A stretch of 64,000 nucleotides of DNA, taken from NCBI RefSeq assembly GCF_015223105.1, contig NZ_JADFTZ010000003.1, forward strand, positions 62,001-126,000, written 5' to 3'. Position numbers and translations under genes: made by a program. The stretch is from Flavobacterium proteolyticum (GTDB lineage: Bacteria; Bacteroidota; Bacteroidia; Flavobacteriales; Flavobacteriaceae). Of this stretch, positions 46,201 to 54,304 are shown one piece after another; positions within the stretch are counted from its first letter, which is position 1, and every line of letters starts with the position of its first letter. Under the pieces are notes generated by a model that saw only the letters and a list, made by a program, of their open reading frames with translations, was not told the DNA's origin and ran no database searches.

Positions 46201-47591
46201 AATACGATTAAGATAATTAACTGTCCAAAAACAGCCGAATTCATCATTTTTGAAGCGCTCTTATAAGTAATTTGGTCAATCTCATATTGGCGTTCTTTTT
46301 TATCTAAACCTACTAAATGACTAGATTTATTTACGATTTGGAACGCAATGAATTCCACAATAATAACAGCACCATCTATTATGATTCCAAAGTCAATTGC
46401 ACCTAAACTCATTAAGTTAGCATCAATATTGAAAATATTCATGAAAGAAATAGCAAACAATAAACAAAGTGGAATTACTGAAGCTACCACCAATCCAGAA
46501 CGCCAGTTTCCTAACAAAACAACAACAACAAAAATTACGATTAAACATCCTAAAATTAAGTTTTCTGCAACAGTAAAAGTTGTTTTTCCTACTAGTTCAC
46601 TTCGCTCTAAGAATCCGTTGATGTAAACGCCATCTGGTAAAGTTTTTTCAATCTCGGCTACTCTGTGCTTCACATCTTCAATTACTTTTTTAGAGTTACC
46701 ATCTTTAAGCATCATCACTTGTCCTAAAACTTTTTCTCCTTCTCCATTTCCAGTAATCGCACCAAAACGATTGGCGTGACCAAATTGTACTTTGGCTACA
46801 TTTTTAATATAAATTGGAGTTCCAGATTCGTTTTTAACAACAATATTTTCTATATCTTCAATTGAGTTTACTTTTCCTTCTCCACGAATAAAATAACTTT
46901 CATTAGTTTTTTCGATATAGGAACCTCCAGCAATACTATTATTTTTTTCTAATGCAGTGAATACATCAGAAGTTGATATATTCATTGCTTTTAAGCTTGC
47001 CGAATTGATAGCAATTTCGTACTGTTTTAGGTAACCTCCCCAAGTATTAATTTCAACAACTCCTTTAATTCCTGATAATTGACGTTTTACCACCCAATCT
47101 TGAATAGTTCTTAAATCGGTGACCGTATATTGATTTTTAAATTCGGGTTTAACTTCTAACGTATATTGATAAATTTCTCCTAAACCCGTTGTTATAGGTC
47201 CCATTTCAGGAGTTCCAAAACCTTCAGGAATTTTCTCTGATGCGGTTTTAATTTTTTCCGCGATTAATTGTCTTGGTAAATAAGTTCCAATTTCATCTTC
47301 AAAAACAATGGTTACAACAGATAATCCAAATTTTGAAATAGAACGAATTTCTTTTACATTAGGTAAATTCGCCATTTCTATTTCAACTGGATAGGTTATA
47401 TATTGTTCTATATCTTGAGTTGATAAATTTCGTGAAGTTGTAATAACTTGTACTTGGTTGTTCGTTACATCTGGGACAGCCCCAATAGAAATTTGGAAAA
47501 CAGAAAACAAACCAAATCCAAATACACCCAAAGTAAATAATAGTACTATAAGTTTGTTTCGTAAACTAAAAGCAATAATTTTTTCTAACAT
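43257..47591 (-). CDS. Heavy-metal RND pump fused to a TolC-like outer-membrane factor
   Basis: About 1444 aa from ATG 47591 (MLEKIIAFSLRNKL). Residues 1-1040 are a CusA/CzcA pump with 12 spans (VPDVTNNQVQV, ETTTKIERI, RPVLLTAAAAALGFLPMA). From about residue 1049 (ATG at 44447) a complete signal-peptide-like stretch (MKNNNIIIFLLFSSLLGYSQ) leads into a TolC/CzcC-type factor. Such fusions occur in Bacteroidetes. The join lies near an A6 run: one A fewer would put a TAA stop there and yield two separate genes. The metal may be Cu, Co, Zn or Cd; CDF and two-component genes nearby support metal efflux. Confidence 0.9.
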   Translation of the reverse strand: MLEKIIAFSLRNKLIVLLFTLGVFGFGLFSVFQISIGAVPDVTNNQVQVITTSRNLSTQDIEQYITYPVEIEMANLPNVKEIRSISKFGLSVVTIVFEDEIGTYLPRQLIAEKIKTASEKIPEGFGTPEMGPITTGLGEIYQYTLEVKPEFKNQYTVTDLRTIQDWVVKRQLSGIKGVVEINTWGGYLKQYEIAINSASLKAMNISTSDVFTALEKNNSIAGGSYIEKTNESYFIRGEGKVNSIEDIENIVVKNESGTPIYIKNVAKVQFGHANRFGAITGNGEGEKVLGQVMMLKDGNSKKVIEDVKHRVAEIEKTLPDGVYINGFLERSELVGKTTFTVAENLILGCLIVIFVVVVLLGNWRSGLVVASVIPLCLLFAISFMNIFNIDANLMSLGAIDFGIIIDGAVIIVEFIAFQIVNKSSHLVGLDKKERQYEIDQITYKSASKMMNSAVFGQLIILIVFIPILSLSGVEGKMFKPMAMTFSFALLGAMLFCFTYVPVAASLFLKPKEENPNSFSHRLINKLNSWYLPVIRWALHNTKKVLYGAVALLFIAIALFSTMGGEFIPQLDEGDFVIQPVLKTGTSLSKTIETTTKIERIILKNFPEVKQVVSRIGAAEVPTDPMSMEESDIIVKLKPKSEWVSADSKDELADKIKEALEKQIPNMEIEFTQPIEMRFNELISGSRSDVAIKIFGEDLDILAKKAHEVEKAIRNVKGASDIIIEKTEGLPQMFVQYDRSKIARYGLNIADLNEMIALGFAGKVVGNVFEGEKRFDMVIRLDQTNRTDIEDLRNLYVATPNGEQIPLRELAKIEYTEGPAKISRDNTNRRIVVGINVRNRDLQSVVDDVKKIIEAKVDLPPGYRVTYGGQFENLESAKARLMIAVPIALFLIFILLHFAFGSIKEAMMVYTAIPLSAVGGILFLWIRDLPFSISAGVGFIALFGIAVLNGIVLIEHFKELKHSGMKNMNELILKGTTDRLRPVLLTAAAAALGFLPMAISSGAGAEVQRPLATVVIGGLITATLLTLIVLPVLFKIYDEKEEKKLKFKKMKNNNIIIFLLFSSLLGYSQQGNPELDSLVSKAINNNKNIKSGQLQVDKAKQAIKLAYDFEKTNVYYSYDQNNLALNNLPLKVFGAQQSFAFPTVYGAQRKVYSAEYEKEKAGFEIQKNKLALEVSKVYYEIVYLKNQEKLYQYLDSLYQNFSKASNRRFELGETNYLEKITAEAKFRQIRTKLSQIDKAKAAQLELLQALVQFDTKVDVKSSEIKPLSNLNNNSSKDLYTSYLETFTKKYKANESLQKQNWLPDINLEYFQGKNTGLSQSLYGFQVGLAVPILFNGNIAKSKVAKLESQAWEQQKQNEQTKIEAYINQKNNELIQFQQAIDYYDQYGKKVSDEIIKVANSSYKHGEIDFFQYILSLENATTIQVEYLDAVIQYNKTQLDLQYINL

Positions 47592-47681
47592 TTTAGTAAA
47601 TTTAAATAAATTAATAACATTTATCGTTTCAGATAAACTCAATTGAATCATTAAAAATGAATCAATTAACAAAACAAAATA

Positions 47682-48059
47682 TTAGACTATTTTAGGAGGT
47701 AACCAAATTGAAGTAATCAAATTGGATTTAAAAAATTTGTTGTAGAAAAATTTCTTTTTGTGAGAAATTAGAGGTTTTAACACTTGTATATCATAAGATA
47801 TTACAGAAAACGTAAATAATACAACTGACGAATTATCTAATGTTTTGAATGGTAAATCTTGATGTTCGTGTTGGTTATTGTCAACATTTTTAGAATAATG
47901 TAATTTGATGTAGTCAATAAATGAAATTGAAGCCGTAGTTAATTCATTTTTATGGTCAACATAATGCTCGATTAAGTTTGGAACTTTTAATAATTGCCCC
48001 ATCGATGTGTTAGCACACATAAATACAGAAATTAGAAAAAAAGTAATAAACTTATTCAT
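47682..48059 (-). CDS. Small secreted protein upstream of the metal pump
   Basis: 125 aa from ATG 48059 with a signal peptide (MNKFITFFLISVFMCANTSMG). It has a short His-containing motif (NNQHEHQDL) and ends SIWLPPKIV. Proteins of this kind often precede RND metal pumps in Bacteroidetes in my recollection. Function unknown; metal binding or sensing in the periplasm is plausible. Confidence 0.65.
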   Translation of the reverse strand: MNKFITFFLISVFMCANTSMGQLLKVPNLIEHYVDHKNELTTASISFIDYIKLHYSKNVDNNQHEHQDLPFKTLDNSSVVLFTFSVISYDIQVLKPLISHKKKFFYNKFFKSNLITSIWLPPKIV

Positions 48060-48147
48060 TTTATACAATTTAGGTAGTTATTTCAAAAATGTGAAATTAA
48101 AATAACACTACAAAAATAAAGAATATAAATAAGAAATAACTTAATAA

Positions 48148-49536
48148 CTACTTAAGTTTAGCTAAAGAAAAAATTAATGTAAATTTTGTTTTTTCGTTAA
48201 TTTTACTCTCAACTGAAATTTTTATTTTTAATAAATCGCAAAGTCTTTTTACTATTGATAAACCTAAACCCGTACCTTTGATATCGGGATGATTGGTAAC
48301 GTCGGAACGATAAAAAGAATTGAAAATTTTATTTAAATCTTGTTCTGAAATTCCAACCCCATTATCAGCAATAGTGAAAATTATATCTGTTGAAGTTTTC
48401 TCTAATTTTAATTCAATTTTCCCATTATCATTGGAATATTTAATTGCATTAGAAATCAGATTACTAAATATGATTGAAACTAAATAATTATCCGATTGAA
48501 CATAAAAGTCTTCTGTAAAATCGGCAACAATTTTAATTTTCTTGTTTTCGGTTTTCTCTGAAAAACGAGTTAGGTTATCTAAAATTAAAGCATTTAAATA
48601 AATCGTTTCTTGTTTTACATTTTGCTTCTGATTTTCAAATCGTGCTAAAAGCAACAATTGATCTACCATATGATTTAATCGATCAACTTCTGAAATACAG
48701 AATAGAATTTTTTCTTCATATTCTTGTTGATTTCTAGGTTTTCTGATTAAAACTTCCATTGTTCCTTTGATAACGGCTAATGGTGTTCTTAATTCATGAG
48801 AAGCATCTGAAGTAAATTGTTTTTCACGATCAATGGCACTTTCTATTCGGTTTAACAAATTGTTTATGTTTTGAGATAAAACATACAATTCGTCTTTGTT
48901 TTGAGGCAATGGAATTCGAGTTTGTAAATTATCCTTAGTAATTTGACTTGAAGTATCAATGATTGTTCGAACAGGTTTAATACTTCTACCTGCAAAAAAA
49001 CGAGCAATTAAAAACAATAATATTAGAATTAAAGGAAAAGTAATTAAAAGAATGTTCTTTAAAATTAAAACAATCTCAAAATCTTCTAGCGACATTGCAA
49101 CTACTAAATAACCTACAACTTCTCCTTTATTGATAATTGCAGTTTGAATTTGTCGTAATGGAATATCATTTAATTTTGTATCAATAAATATGTTATTACT
49201 ATCATTAAATAATTTTAGATTGGAATTTTTAAGATTTGGAGATTTGTCAATTACTTCTTTGTTGTTGTCATAAAATTGAACAAAAACAGGATTAACACTA
49301 ATGGAATTGTGCTCTCTTGCTCTCCATTGGTCCACCTGAATTAAGTAAGTATCATTTGAATCGGTTGACACATCATCTAAATGTTTGAATAATTCTTCTT
49401 GAATTTCTTCATTAACATGTTTATTAACGCTGTATTTTACAATATTGTAAATGAATAAAAAAACAATTGCAATAAGAATAGAACCACTTACGATGTAGTT
49501 AAAAGCAATTCTATTTTTAAAGGAAAATGAAAACAT
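48148..49536 (-). CDS. Sensor histidine kinase of the metal-efflux island
   Basis: 462 aa. Two spans near residues 12-31 and 155-178 enclose a periplasmic sensor domain of about 125 residues. Then comes a HAMP (AGRSIKPVRTIIDTSSQIT), the H box DASHELRTPLAVIKG, N box NLISNAIKYS and G boxes DNGVGI and GTGLGLSI. CusS-like layout. It pairs with the OmpR-type regulator two genes upstream; a CDF gene separates them. Confidence 0.9.
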   Translation of the reverse strand: MFSFSFKNRIAFNYIVSGSILIAIVFLFIYNIVKYSVNKHVNEEIQEELFKHLDDVSTDSNDTYLIQVDQWRAREHNSISVNPVFVQFYDNNKEVIDKSPNLKNSNLKLFNDSNNIFIDTKLNDIPLRQIQTAIINKGEVVGYLVVAMSLEDFEIVLILKNILLITFPLILILLFLIARFFAGRSIKPVRTIIDTSSQITKDNLQTRIPLPQNKDELYVLSQNINNLLNRIESAIDREKQFTSDASHELRTPLAVIKGTMEVLIRKPRNQQEYEEKILFCISEVDRLNHMVDQLLLLARFENQKQNVKQETIYLNALILDNLTRFSEKTENKKIKIVADFTEDFYVQSDNYLVSIIFSNLISNAIKYSNDNGKIELKLEKTSTDIIFTIADNGVGISEQDLNKIFNSFYRSDVTNHPDIKGTGLGLSIVKRLCDLLKIKISVESKINEKTKFTLIFSLAKLK

Positions 49537-49539
49537 AAA

Positions 49540-50424
49540 TTAGCGTTCTATGGATTCAAAATTAGGCTCAATGTGAATTAAAACATGACCTAATTCAATT
49601 AGTTTTTCTCGTAAAGTATCTTTCAAATCGTGAGCAATATCATGACCTTCTTTGACAGAAATTGTTCCATCCACCATTACATGTAAATCTACGTGATATT
49701 TCATACCTGCTTTTCTAATAAAGCATTTTTCTATACAAATTACACCTGTAACAGTTTGTGAAATTTTTTTAATTTCATCTTCTAAATCGTGATATAAATG
49801 TTCATCCATTATTTCTCCTAAAGCAGGGCGAAAGATTTTATAACAATTGTAGAGAATGAAAACTGAAGCTAGTAAAGCCGCCCAATCGTCAGCAGATTCG
49901 TAGCCTTTTCCTAAAATTAAAGCAATTGAAATACCTACAAAAGCTGCAACTGAAGTAATTGCATCACTTCTATGATGCCAAGCATCGGCTTTTAAGGAAC
50001 TACTTTTGGTTTCGATGCTTTTTTTCATTACAATTTGAAAAGATATTTCTTTCCATAAAATAATTGCTCCTAAAACAAAAAGTGTGAAAGGTTTCGGTAA
50101 TTCGTGAGGTGTTCCAATATTGTTAATACTTTCGTAAGCAATAATTGTAGCTGAGATTATTAAAAAACCAACTACTAAAAATGTAATTAAAGGCTCAGCT
50201 CTTCCGTGACCATAAGGATGGTTTTCATCGGCTGGTTTATTCGAATATTTAATTCCGAAAAGTACTAAAAAAGAAGCGAAAATATCAGTTGTAGATTCAA
50301 TTGCATCAGCAATCATAGCGTAAGAGTTACCAAAATAACCCGTTATTCCCTTTATTAATGCTAGTGCTGTATTTCCAACAATACTAAAATAAGTGGCTTT
50401 GATTGCTTTTTCTGTATTAGGCAT
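49540..50424 (-). CDS. Cation diffusion facilitator (CDF) metal exporter
   Basis: 294 aa, six spans. The metal-site motifs are clear: AIESTTDIFASF with D at site A, HPYGHGRAEP, and ADAWHHRSDAITS in TM5. The C-terminal cytoplasmic domain has HVDLHVMVDG and GHVLIHIEP. It exports a divalent cation (Zn, Co, Cd or Fe) against protons. Unusually, it lies between a response-regulator gene (1-base gap) and its kinase gene (3-base gap). Confidence 0.92.
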   Translation of the reverse strand: MPNTEKAIKATYFSIVGNTALALIKGITGYFGNSYAMIADAIESTTDIFASFLVLFGIKYSNKPADENHPYGHGRAEPLITFLVVGFLIISATIIAYESINNIGTPHELPKPFTLFVLGAIILWKEISFQIVMKKSIETKSSSLKADAWHHRSDAITSVAAFVGISIALILGKGYESADDWAALLASVFILYNCYKIFRPALGEIMDEHLYHDLEDEIKKISQTVTGVICIEKCFIRKAGMKYHVDLHVMVDGTISVKEGHDIAHDLKDTLREKLIELGHVLIHIEPNFESIER

Positions 50425-50425
50425 G

Positions 50426-51091
50426 CTAAATTTCGTTTGCTATGTATCCTACTCCTCTAATTGTTTTAATTAATTCTTGATCTTTTGTAAGGTTTAATTT
50501 TTTTCGGATAGCGTTCATAAAAACATCTATAACTCCTGTATCATATTCAAAATGAATATCCCAAACATCTTCAATAATATTATTTCGAGTACAAACTTGA
50601 CCTTTATTTTTAATTAAATATTCGAGTAGTTCAAATTCTCTTTGCGTCAAAGATACTTCTTTATTGTCTACAAAAACTTGAAATTTTGATTTATCAACTT
50701 TAATATTTCCTAAAGTTAAAACTTTTATTTCATCTTTTGAACGGAAGTGAATTTTAATTCGTTCCAACAATTCATCAAATGAAAAAGGTTTCTTTATATA
50801 ATCATTTGCACCCGATTTTAAACCTTCAATAGTTTCTTGAACAGTATCTTTTGCGGTTAAAAAAATGATAGGTAGATTACTTTTTTCTAATCGTATGTTT
50901 TTACAAACTTCAATACCTTGCATTTTTGGTAACATCCAATCAAGTAAAACTAAATCAACTTGTAATTCTAATGCTTTTTTAAGCCCATTTTCTCCATCTG
51001 AGGCAGAAGAAATTGTATACCCTTCTTCTTCTAAACCTTGTCTTAAGAAGTCTACAATTCCTTTTTCATCTTCAACAATCAGAATGTGCAT
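50426..51091 (-). CDS. OmpR/PhoB-family response regulator
   Basis: 221 aa. Receiver with acidic pair E9/D10 region, phospho-acceptor D51 in LVLLDWMLP, and KKPFSFDEL. The winged-helix domain runs from about residue 125 to the end (SLTQREFELLEYLIKNKGQVCTRNNIIEDVW). CusR-like. It probably activates the efflux operon in response to metal sensed by the neighbouring kinase. Confidence 0.93.
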   Translation of the reverse strand: MHILIVEDEKGIVDFLRQGLEEEGYTISSASDGENGLKKALELQVDLVLLDWMLPKMQGIEVCKNIRLEKSNLPIIFLTAKDTVQETIEGLKSGANDYIKKPFSFDELLERIKIHFRSKDEIKVLTLGNIKVDKSKFQVFVDNKEVSLTQREFELLEYLIKNKGQVCTRNNIIEDVWDIHFEYDTGVIDVFMNAIRKKLNLTKDQELIKTIRGVGYIANEI

Positions 51092-51102
51092 ACTATTGGA
51101 GA

Positions 51103-52539
51103 TTATTGTTCAACGAATTTAATACCAAACGTAATAATATTAGCATTTAAGCCGTCATTTCTATCGTAATGATTGAATCTTAAATCCATGCTTTTTAGTC
51201 CAAATTTCCAAATTTTAGCACTAGTTAAGATATCTGTATATCCTACACCAAACCCGTATTGACTAGCATTGAAAGTGGATAAATCGTAATCAGATGTATA
51301 ATATTTTTCTGTTGATAAATGCGTTTCAAAAGGTGCAAAATATTTAGATGCATCTTGCGTATAATAACGATACATTGGAAAAACGGTAAATTTGTCTGTT
51401 AATTTAATTGGTAATTCAATACTCGCTGTATGTGAAGTAATTCCCCAATCATCCCAATAGTAACGATAATAAGTTCTTAAAGATAATCTTTCGTTAATAT
51501 AGTAATTTAATCTACCTCCAAAAGGTAATTTAAAACGAGTTCCTGGCAAACGTTCAATATCATCAGCTAATTGATAAACTCCTCTATTTTGCGTAGTTTC
51601 ATAAACTGGAATGTATTGTGCTTGTCCTATATAATAATTGGCTATGTCAGCAAAATATACTCTGTTATATGGCGAAGACAACATTCCTTGCTGTTGCAAA
51701 ATATCAAAAAATACTGAAAACTGCATTTTCTTTGTAGCCACTTGTGAAAAACTCAATGAAAGAGAATAGGAATTTCTATTTGTTGAATTCCAAACTTTAA
51801 AATCACTAGGTAAATAACTTGTGGATGCATTTCCGTTTTGATCTAAAATAGTTACTCCATTGAAAAAGCCATTATTTTGAAAACCTAAACCATATTTTGC
51901 ATATTCATGTAATTCAGTAGCATAAATAGGACGCCATTGATCTAAATAGACATTAGCCTTTGCACTAACTTCAGAATTTTTATTATTGAATAATTTACTC
52001 ATTCCTCCACCAAAACCAATAGACGTATAATCATATTCGTTTGAAAAAGAAACATTTGTATTCCAAATAAAATTTCTATTGTCTGAACTGTGACTATAAT
52101 TTACTACCGCACTTCCCAATACGTCTTGAGCAGAAGCTCCTGAAGATGCTTGCCAAGGTGTTCCATACGGACCTGTAACTGGAGCTCTGTCATCGTCATC
52201 GTCACCACCACCTCCAGATGCACCAGTAGCATTGAAAGGATTGATATTACTCGAAGAAGCTGATGTGTAAGCCGAAAGACCCATATCGACTGTCAATACA
52301 TCGTCATCATTTAGCGGAATTGCCACAATAATGTTTGAAGCTAAATCGGTAAGTTTTTCTGAACCAATACCACCAGATACAGAAGAATGCACACCGTCTT
52401 GTTTATAATAACTAACCAAAAAGTCTACTTCAATTCCTTCCAAAACGCGTTTTTTATAAGCAACTTGGGTTGAATCGCTTTCTTGAGAAAAAGCGACGGC
52501 ACTAACTAAAGTGAATAGAAAGATTATTTTATTTTTCAT
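51103..52539 (-). CDS. DUF3570 outer-membrane beta-barrel protein
   Basis: 478 aa with a signal peptide (MKNKIIFLFTLVSAVAFSQ). Amphipathic beta-strands throughout and an aromatic C-terminal strand; a Gly/Asp-rich loop (GGGGDDDDDR) near residue 115 could bind cations. It forms a set with DUF4266, ApbE and thioredoxin genes that recurs in Bacteroidetes and other Gram-negatives. Function unknown. It is 11 bases upstream of the response regulator. Confidence 0.85.
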   Translation of the reverse strand: MKNKIIFLFTLVSAVAFSQESDSTQVAYKKRVLEGIEVDFLVSYYKQDGVHSSVSGGIGSEKLTDLASNIIVAIPLNDDDVLTVDMGLSAYTSASSSNINPFNATGASGGGGDDDDDRAPVTGPYGTPWQASSGASAQDVLGSAVVNYSHSSDNRNFIWNTNVSFSNEYDYTSIGFGGGMSKLFNNKNSEVSAKANVYLDQWRPIYATELHEYAKYGLGFQNNGFFNGVTILDQNGNASTSYLPSDFKVWNSTNRNSYSLSLSFSQVATKKMQFSVFFDILQQQGMLSSPYNRVYFADIANYYIGQAQYIPVYETTQNRGVYQLADDIERLPGTRFKLPFGGRLNYYINERLSLRTYYRYYWDDWGITSHTASIELPIKLTDKFTVFPMYRYYTQDASKYFAPFETHLSTEKYYTSDYDLSTFNASQYGFGVGYTDILTSAKIWKFGLKSMDLRFNHYDRNDGLNANIITFGIKFVEQ

Positions 52540-52551
52540 TTTAATATTTTC

Positions 52552-52761
52552 TTAATTACAACCACAACCACCACCTGTTTTACCTCCATTAGCACCAGAA
52601 GCTGCTTCGCGGTAAACTTGAAATGTTGTTTCATATCGTTCAGAGGTCCTAGCCGATAACTTCATATCTGGATCGTTAATGTATTGTTTATCGTATTCTT
52701 TAACTGAGTTACAAGAGGTAACTCCAACAAGAATTAACATAATTACTACAATTTTTTTCAT
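52552..52761 (-). CDS. DUF4266 small lipoprotein
   Basis: 69 aa. Lipoprotein signal with the Cys at position 17 (MKKIVVIMLILVGVTSC). The mature peptide is Gly-rich and ends GGGCGCN, whose paired Cys residues are typical of DUF4266 and suggest a metal or redox centre. It sits between ApbE and the DUF3570 barrel. Function unknown. Confidence 0.85.
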   Translation of the reverse strand: MKKIVVIMLILVGVTSCNSVKEYDKQYINDPDMKLSARTSERYETTFQVYREAASGANGGKTGGGCGCN

Positions 52762-52763
52762 CT

Positions 52764-53747
52764 TTATTGATATTTTTTAATGTCTATATTTTTAGAAACA
52801 TGTATACCGCCTTTATCATCAACAATAATACATCCTACTCCTTTTAATTGATTTACTAAATCCAATCCTACTTCTACTCCCAATACAAAAATTCCAGTAG
52901 CTAAAGCATCTGCTAATTCCGTTTGTTTTGTAAAAACAGAAACACTTATAATACCAGTGGCAGGATAACCTGTTCGTGGATCAATTATATGCGAATAACG
53001 TTTTCCATTAAACGTAACATACTTCTCATAACTCCCTGAAGTTTCTACAGCACTATCATCTAATGGAAAGGTAGCAAAAACTTTATTTTTATTCATTGGA
53101 TTTACAATTCCAACAGTCCATGGATTACCATTTGGTTGTTTACCCCAAGTATTAATATCACCAGAAACATTTACTAATCCAGAATTACATCCTTTTTCTT
53201 GTAAAAGAACTTTAATTTTATCTGCAATATAACCTTGCCCGATTCCACCTAGACCTAATTTCATTCCTTTGTTTTTTAAGAAAATGGTAGTATCGTTTGG
53301 ATTAAGAATTATATTTTGATATCCAACTTTTTCAACTGATTTTTTTATTTCTTCTGGTGTTGGCATTTCTTTCATACTACCATCAAACTTCCAAATTCTA
53401 TCCATTGAAGCATAACTAATGTCGAAAGCTCCAGATGTTAATTTTGAAATTTTAGTAGCTCTATCTACCAAATCATATACCTCTTTATCTACTTTTACTG
53501 GGGAAATTCCCGCGTTTTGATTTACTTTTGAAATTTGAGAAGTTGGAATCCAATCTGAAATTAAATTTTCAATTCGTTTTACTTCGGCAATAGCCAAATC
53601 TGAAAATAAATTTCCCTGAACTGAATCTTTTGCCACAACAGTAATTTCAAATGGACTTCCTAACAAACTTTGCTTTTTTTTAAAAATTTGTTGTCCAAAC
53701 GAAAGAGATTGAGTTGCTAAAAGCAAAAGAATTAGTAGTTTTTTCAT
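52764..53747 (-). CDS. apbE: FAD:protein FMN transferase
   Basis: 327 aa with a signal peptide. ApbE attaches FMN covalently to a Thr or Ser of extracytoplasmic redox proteins, with Mg2+. Motifs: LGGIGQGYIADKI, LVNVSGDINTWG, and SHIIDPRTGYPA with the metal-binding Asp. The target protein in this gene set is not evident; neither DUF4266 nor DUF3570 shows a clear flavinylation motif. It overlaps the thioredoxin-like gene by 4 bases. Confidence 0.93.
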   Translation of the reverse strand: MKKLLILLLLATQSLSFGQQIFKKKQSLLGSPFEITVVAKDSVQGNLFSDLAIAEVKRIENLISDWIPTSQISKVNQNAGISPVKVDKEVYDLVDRATKISKLTSGAFDISYASMDRIWKFDGSMKEMPTPEEIKKSVEKVGYQNIILNPNDTTIFLKNKGMKLGLGGIGQGYIADKIKVLLQEKGCNSGLVNVSGDINTWGKQPNGNPWTVGIVNPMNKNKVFATFPLDDSAVETSGSYEKYVTFNGKRYSHIIDPRTGYPATGIISVSVFTKQTELADALATGIFVLGVEVGLDLVNQLKGVGCIIVDDKGGIHVSKNIDIKKYQ

Positions 53748-54181
53748 TTTTTCTCAAATGCGTGAATCATTTTTATGTATTCTTCAGGTGAAACGTTTTT
53801 AAAGCCCATTTTACCTAATACTTTTCCATTTTTATCCAAAATTACAACCAATGGAAAACTTCCTTCTAAATTAAACTTTTCAGCTAATTTTCTATTGTGA
53901 TCCGTTTGATCTTTAGATAATTCATTTGCTTTTTTTCTTGGAAAATCAGCTCTTACAACAATCCATTCTTGTGCTGCTTCTTTTTTAAATGCATCGGATT
54001 GCCAAATATTTCTGTCTAATTTAATGCAAGGTGCACACCAATCAGAACCAGAAAAGACAATTATTATATTTTTATTTTGTTCTGCAGCTAATTTTTTAGC
54101 TTCTTCAAAATTGTAATTCCAATCTTGTGAAAATCCTAATGATGTAACAAAAAGGATAATACCTAGAAATAGTTTTTTCAT
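53744..54181 (-). CDS. Periplasmic thioredoxin-like protein
   Basis: 145 aa. Signal peptide (MKKLFLGIILFVTSLGFSQ), then a thioredoxin fold with active site WCAPC near residue 50. It resembles DsbD-gamma/thioredoxin-like proteins (Thioredoxin_7 group). First gene of the Trx-ApbE-DUF4266-DUF3570 set; may reduce the Cys pair of the DUF4266 lipoprotein. Confidence 0.87.
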   Translation of the reverse strand: MKKLFLGIILFVTSLGFSQDWNYNFEEAKKLAAEQNKNIIIVFSGSDWCAPCIKLDRNIWQSDAFKKEAAQEWIVVRADFPRKKANELSKDQTDHNRKLAEKFNLEGSFPLVVILDKNGKVLGKMGFKNVSPEEYIKMIHAFEKK

Positions 54182-54304
54182 CTTTTGTAAATATTTTTAT
54201 ATGTAACATTTTGATATTCAAAAACCCTACCAATTATTATACAAATTAACTTCATTAAATTCAAATAATTGTATTACAAATGCTACATTAAGTAAAAATT
54301 AAGT

